Shown piece after piece: positions 62,436 through 64,000 of a DNA stretch of 64,000 bases (position 1 is its first letter; every line of letters starts with the position of its first letter). Position numbers and translations under genes: made by a program. Origin of the DNA: Clostridiales bacterium (GTDB lineage Bacteria; Bacillota; Clostridia; Christensenellales; Aristaeellaceae); contig JAIKWZ010000033.1 of NCBI GenBank assembly GCA_024684375.1, forward strand, positions 1 through 64,000, read 5' to 3'. The notes beneath the pieces are model-generated. The model did not search any database and had not been told where the DNA came from. It saw only the letters and a list, made by a program, of their open reading frames with translations.

Positions 62436-63326
62436 TTATTTTCTGGAGGAGATATGCTTGAAGTTGCCTATCGTCCTTGTCACGTCGCTGACACAGGCGA
62501 AGGTGCCGGGGTATTTTGAGATTATCTCCATGAATTCCTTGATCTGGTGCGGGTTGACCACGCATATCATCATGGTCTTTTCCGTGCCGGAGTAACCGCC
62601 GATCGCGTGGATTATCGTCACCGAATGCCTGAGCCTGGTGATCAGCTCCTGTTTGAGAGCGTCCGGGGTCTGGGTGATAAGCTCTATCTTTACCGCCGCC
62701 TCGCCGCCGCGGATGATACCGCCTGAGATATGTGTTGTGACATAGGTGTAGAGGATGCTCAGTATCACCGGCTCGAAATTGTAGCCGTACACGAAATAGC
62801 TGGACAGGGCGACCATGGCGTTGAATACCAGCAGCACCCGGGTGAACGCTATCTCAGGGTGTCTTTTGTGCACATATGCGGCTATAAAGTCAGTGCCGCC
62901 CGTGGTGCCGCCGTTTCTGACGGTTATGCCGTAGTTCAGCCCGTTTACAGCGCCTGCGGCAATTGGCGCGAGTATGGTGCTCTTCCCGTCCTGAGTGTGG
63001 TAGATAAAGCGTTCGATATCGATGATCTTGTTCTGGAACAGCAGCAGCACTCCCGAGAACACCAGCACATACAGCGTGGTCTTATCCGTCAATTCGCGTC
63101 CGATCAGGAAAAAGCCTCCGATCGCCAAGGGTATATTGATCAAAAGCGACATATAGCTTATGCTTATCCCGCTCAAGTACTGCACCATGGTGGCGATGCC
63201 GTTTATGCCCGCCGGCGCGAAAGCGTTTGGCAGCACGAACACATAATAATTCGCCGCGCACAGCGTCGCCGCAAACACGATGACTATATAGCTGAATACC
63301 AGTTTGAGTTCAACTTTACCGGACAT
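62436..63326 (-). CDS. YitT family membrane protein
   Basis: 296 residues. About five or six membrane segments (ANYYVFVLPNAFAPAGINGIATMVQYLSG at the first) with NGGTTGGTDFIAAYVHKRHP, the family's conserved loop, and a cytoplasmic DUF2179 domain (~215-290: QTPDALKQELITRLRHSVTIIHAIGGYSG, MMICVVNPHQIKEFMEIISKYPG). Function of YitT proteins is not firmly known. It overlaps the upstream YolD-like gene by 11 bases. Confidence 0.9.
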   Translation of the reverse strand: MSGKVELKLVFSYIVIVFAATLCAANYYVFVLPNAFAPAGINGIATMVQYLSGISISYMSLLINIPLAIGGFFLIGRELTDKTTLYVLVFSGVLLLFQNKIIDIERFIYHTQDGKSTILAPIAAGAVNGLNYGITVRNGGTTGGTDFIAAYVHKRHPEIAFTRVLLVFNAMVALSSYFVYGYNFEPVILSILYTYVTTHISGGIIRGGEAAVKIELITQTPDALKQELITRLRHSVTIIHAIGGYSGTEKTMMICVVNPHQIKEFMEIISKYPGTFACVSDVTRTIGNFKHISSRK

Positions 63327-63519
63327 TTTCCGCCTTCTTTCGCGTGTCAGCCTGATCCTGCTGCTTTTCTATCGCCTTTGTGTATTCTGCGATGAGTTCC
63401 TCGTACCCGCCCAGCGCCGCGTACGGCGCAAACTGCGCCGCTCTTTCCAGCCTGCCCATGCGCGGATGCTTTTTGGAAACGGGGCGCGGCAGGTCGATGA
63501 TGTCTGAGTAATCCTTCAC
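63316..63519 (-). CDS. YolD-like family protein
   Basis: 67 residues. IIDLPRPVSKKHPRMGRLERAAQFAPYAALGGYEELI is the typical YolD-like core. Family members are small partners of Y-family polymerases in Bacillota. The ATG overlaps the polymerase stop by four bases, so they are co-translated. Confidence 0.88.
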   Translation of the reverse strand: MKDYSDIIDLPRPVSKKHPRMGRLERAAQFAPYAALGGYEELIAEYTKAIEKQQDQADTRKKAENVR

Positions 63520-64000
63520 GCCCTGTGCCCCCCTATCTGCTTGTTGCGTTCCAGCGCGGTGGCGCCTTTTTCCAGGCTTAGACCCTTGAAGATCGCGTTT
63601 TTCCCGAAGCGCCTTTGTATCTCGTTTATCGCCTTCTGGCGGCTGAGCTTTCTGGCGTCAGAAGCTTCCTCCGAAGCCGATATGGCATCAGTTCCGAACA
63701 TGTCAAGCTGTTCCGGGATGACCAGGGCAGGGTCGCGCTCATCGAGCACCTCTCCTGCCGCCACATACAGGCGGCGCACGAGCAGGCTGGGGTTGGTCGT
63801 TTCGTCAAAGATCTCACATACTGCCCGGTCAAAATCCTCTCCCAGGGCAGTCGGCTTGTTGAACCTGCGCGCTCCACCCGCGCCTTTGGGGACGGGGCGG
63901 CCGTAGAAGTCCCGTTCGATCTGGTTGGATACGGTCTTCATGCGTTCCGGGTCGTTGAGGTTTTCGGTATCGTAGTTCACTCCCGCGGAGAGGGTGCATG
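63516..64000 (-). CDS. Y-family DNA polymerase (UmuC/DinB-like), C-terminal part; 5' end beyond window
   Basis: ~160 C-terminal residues; the frame stays open to the last base. FYGRPVPKGAGGARRFNKPTALGEDFDRAVCEIFDET and VRRLYVAAGEVLDE fit the little-finger region of UV-repair polymerases, and EQLDMFGTD is a likely beta-clamp-binding motif (QLDMF). KAINEIQRRFGKNAIFKGLSLEKGATA is the usual end. It carries out translesion synthesis. Confidence 0.88.
   Translation of the reverse strand, partial: CTLSAGVNYDTENLNDPERMKTVSNQIERDFYGRPVPKGAGGARRFNKPTALGEDFDRAVCEIFDETTNPSLLVRRLYVAAGEVLDERDPALVIPEQLDMFGTDAISASEEASDARKLSRQKAINEIQRRFGKNAIFKGLSLEKGATALERNKQIGGHRA

Overview
The window is about 64 kb of bacterial chromosome from the Bacillota, most likely an anaerobic, probably gut-associated member of the Clostridia. 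The evidence is gene content: type III glutamine synthetase, a CD1871A-type CTEC peptide beside a membrane Fe-S protein, XpaC, YitT, Asp23/Gls24, an ArgR-type arginine repressor, class I two-subunit fumarase, and the nusB-folD-xseAB-ispA-dxs-tlyA-argR-recN gene order. Promoters are near-consensus sigma-A type with 17-bp spacers and ribosome binding sites are strong GGAGG types. GC looks well above 50 % by eye except around promoters and in one decayed insertion. I cannot name a genus. I see no rRNA, tRNA, CRISPR array or intact mobile element.

Layout. 1-705: the 3' end of gap, then an AT-rich scar with an integrase remnant and a second, synonymously diverged copy of the last 17 codons of gap. 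760-4500 (minus): a GH3 beta-glycosidase and a cation-efflux transporter with a probable NiCo (czcD) riboswitch. 4558-7999: an autoregulated-looking ArsR/DUF2087 pair, then a P-loop protein, a PHP histidinol-phosphatase-like protein and a beta-lactamase-fold hydrolase. 8053-10489: rpmG-secE-nusG-rplK-rplA, ending in a terminator with no rplJL or rpoBC. 10574-13050: a MATE transporter fused to a GHKL ATPase domain and a small membrane protein whose promoter spacer is a TA repeat. 13060-17140 (minus): mnmG-rsmG-glpK with 4-nt overlaps. 17208-19656: a GPH sugar symporter and a lipase-like hydrolase. 20101-23008: uxaC with the two class I fumarase subunits. 23024-33600 (minus): the housekeeping run Asp23-nusB-TsaD paralogue-folD-xseA-xseB-ispA-dxs-tlyA-argR-recN-udk. 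33627-35199: a CTEC peptide and an Fe-S membrane/TlpA fusion. 35206-37897 (minus): a phosphotransferase and pgi. 38097-44627: ThuA, Gfo/Idh/MocA, VanY, GH127 and glutamine synthetase III. 44632-48488: argG-argH-acyltransferase behind ArgR-like boxes. 48470-49591 (minus): a UroD-family protein. 49704-61157: a cell-envelope block. 61338-64000: XpaC, YitT, YolD and a Y-family DNA polymerase that runs off the window.

How the parts fit. Carbon catabolism is spread over several loci: GH3, GPH symporter, uronate isomerase, GH127 arabinofuranosidase, glycerol kinase and Pgi. Arginine synthesis is probably controlled by the ArgR encoded here, because similar AT-rich boxes lie in front of both argR and argG. 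The most unusual region is 49704-61157. Three genes abut with no spacer bases: a secreted eight-SH3b/NlpC-P60 hydrolase, a HAD-phosphatase/thymidylate-kinase fusion, and a membrane protein joining a cytoplasmic zinc ribbon and a kinase-N-lobe-like domain to external SH3 and peptidoglycan-binding-like repeats. Two more secreted proteins follow on the opposite strand. This is the best candidate here for an undescribed system, but that reading is inference from architecture only.
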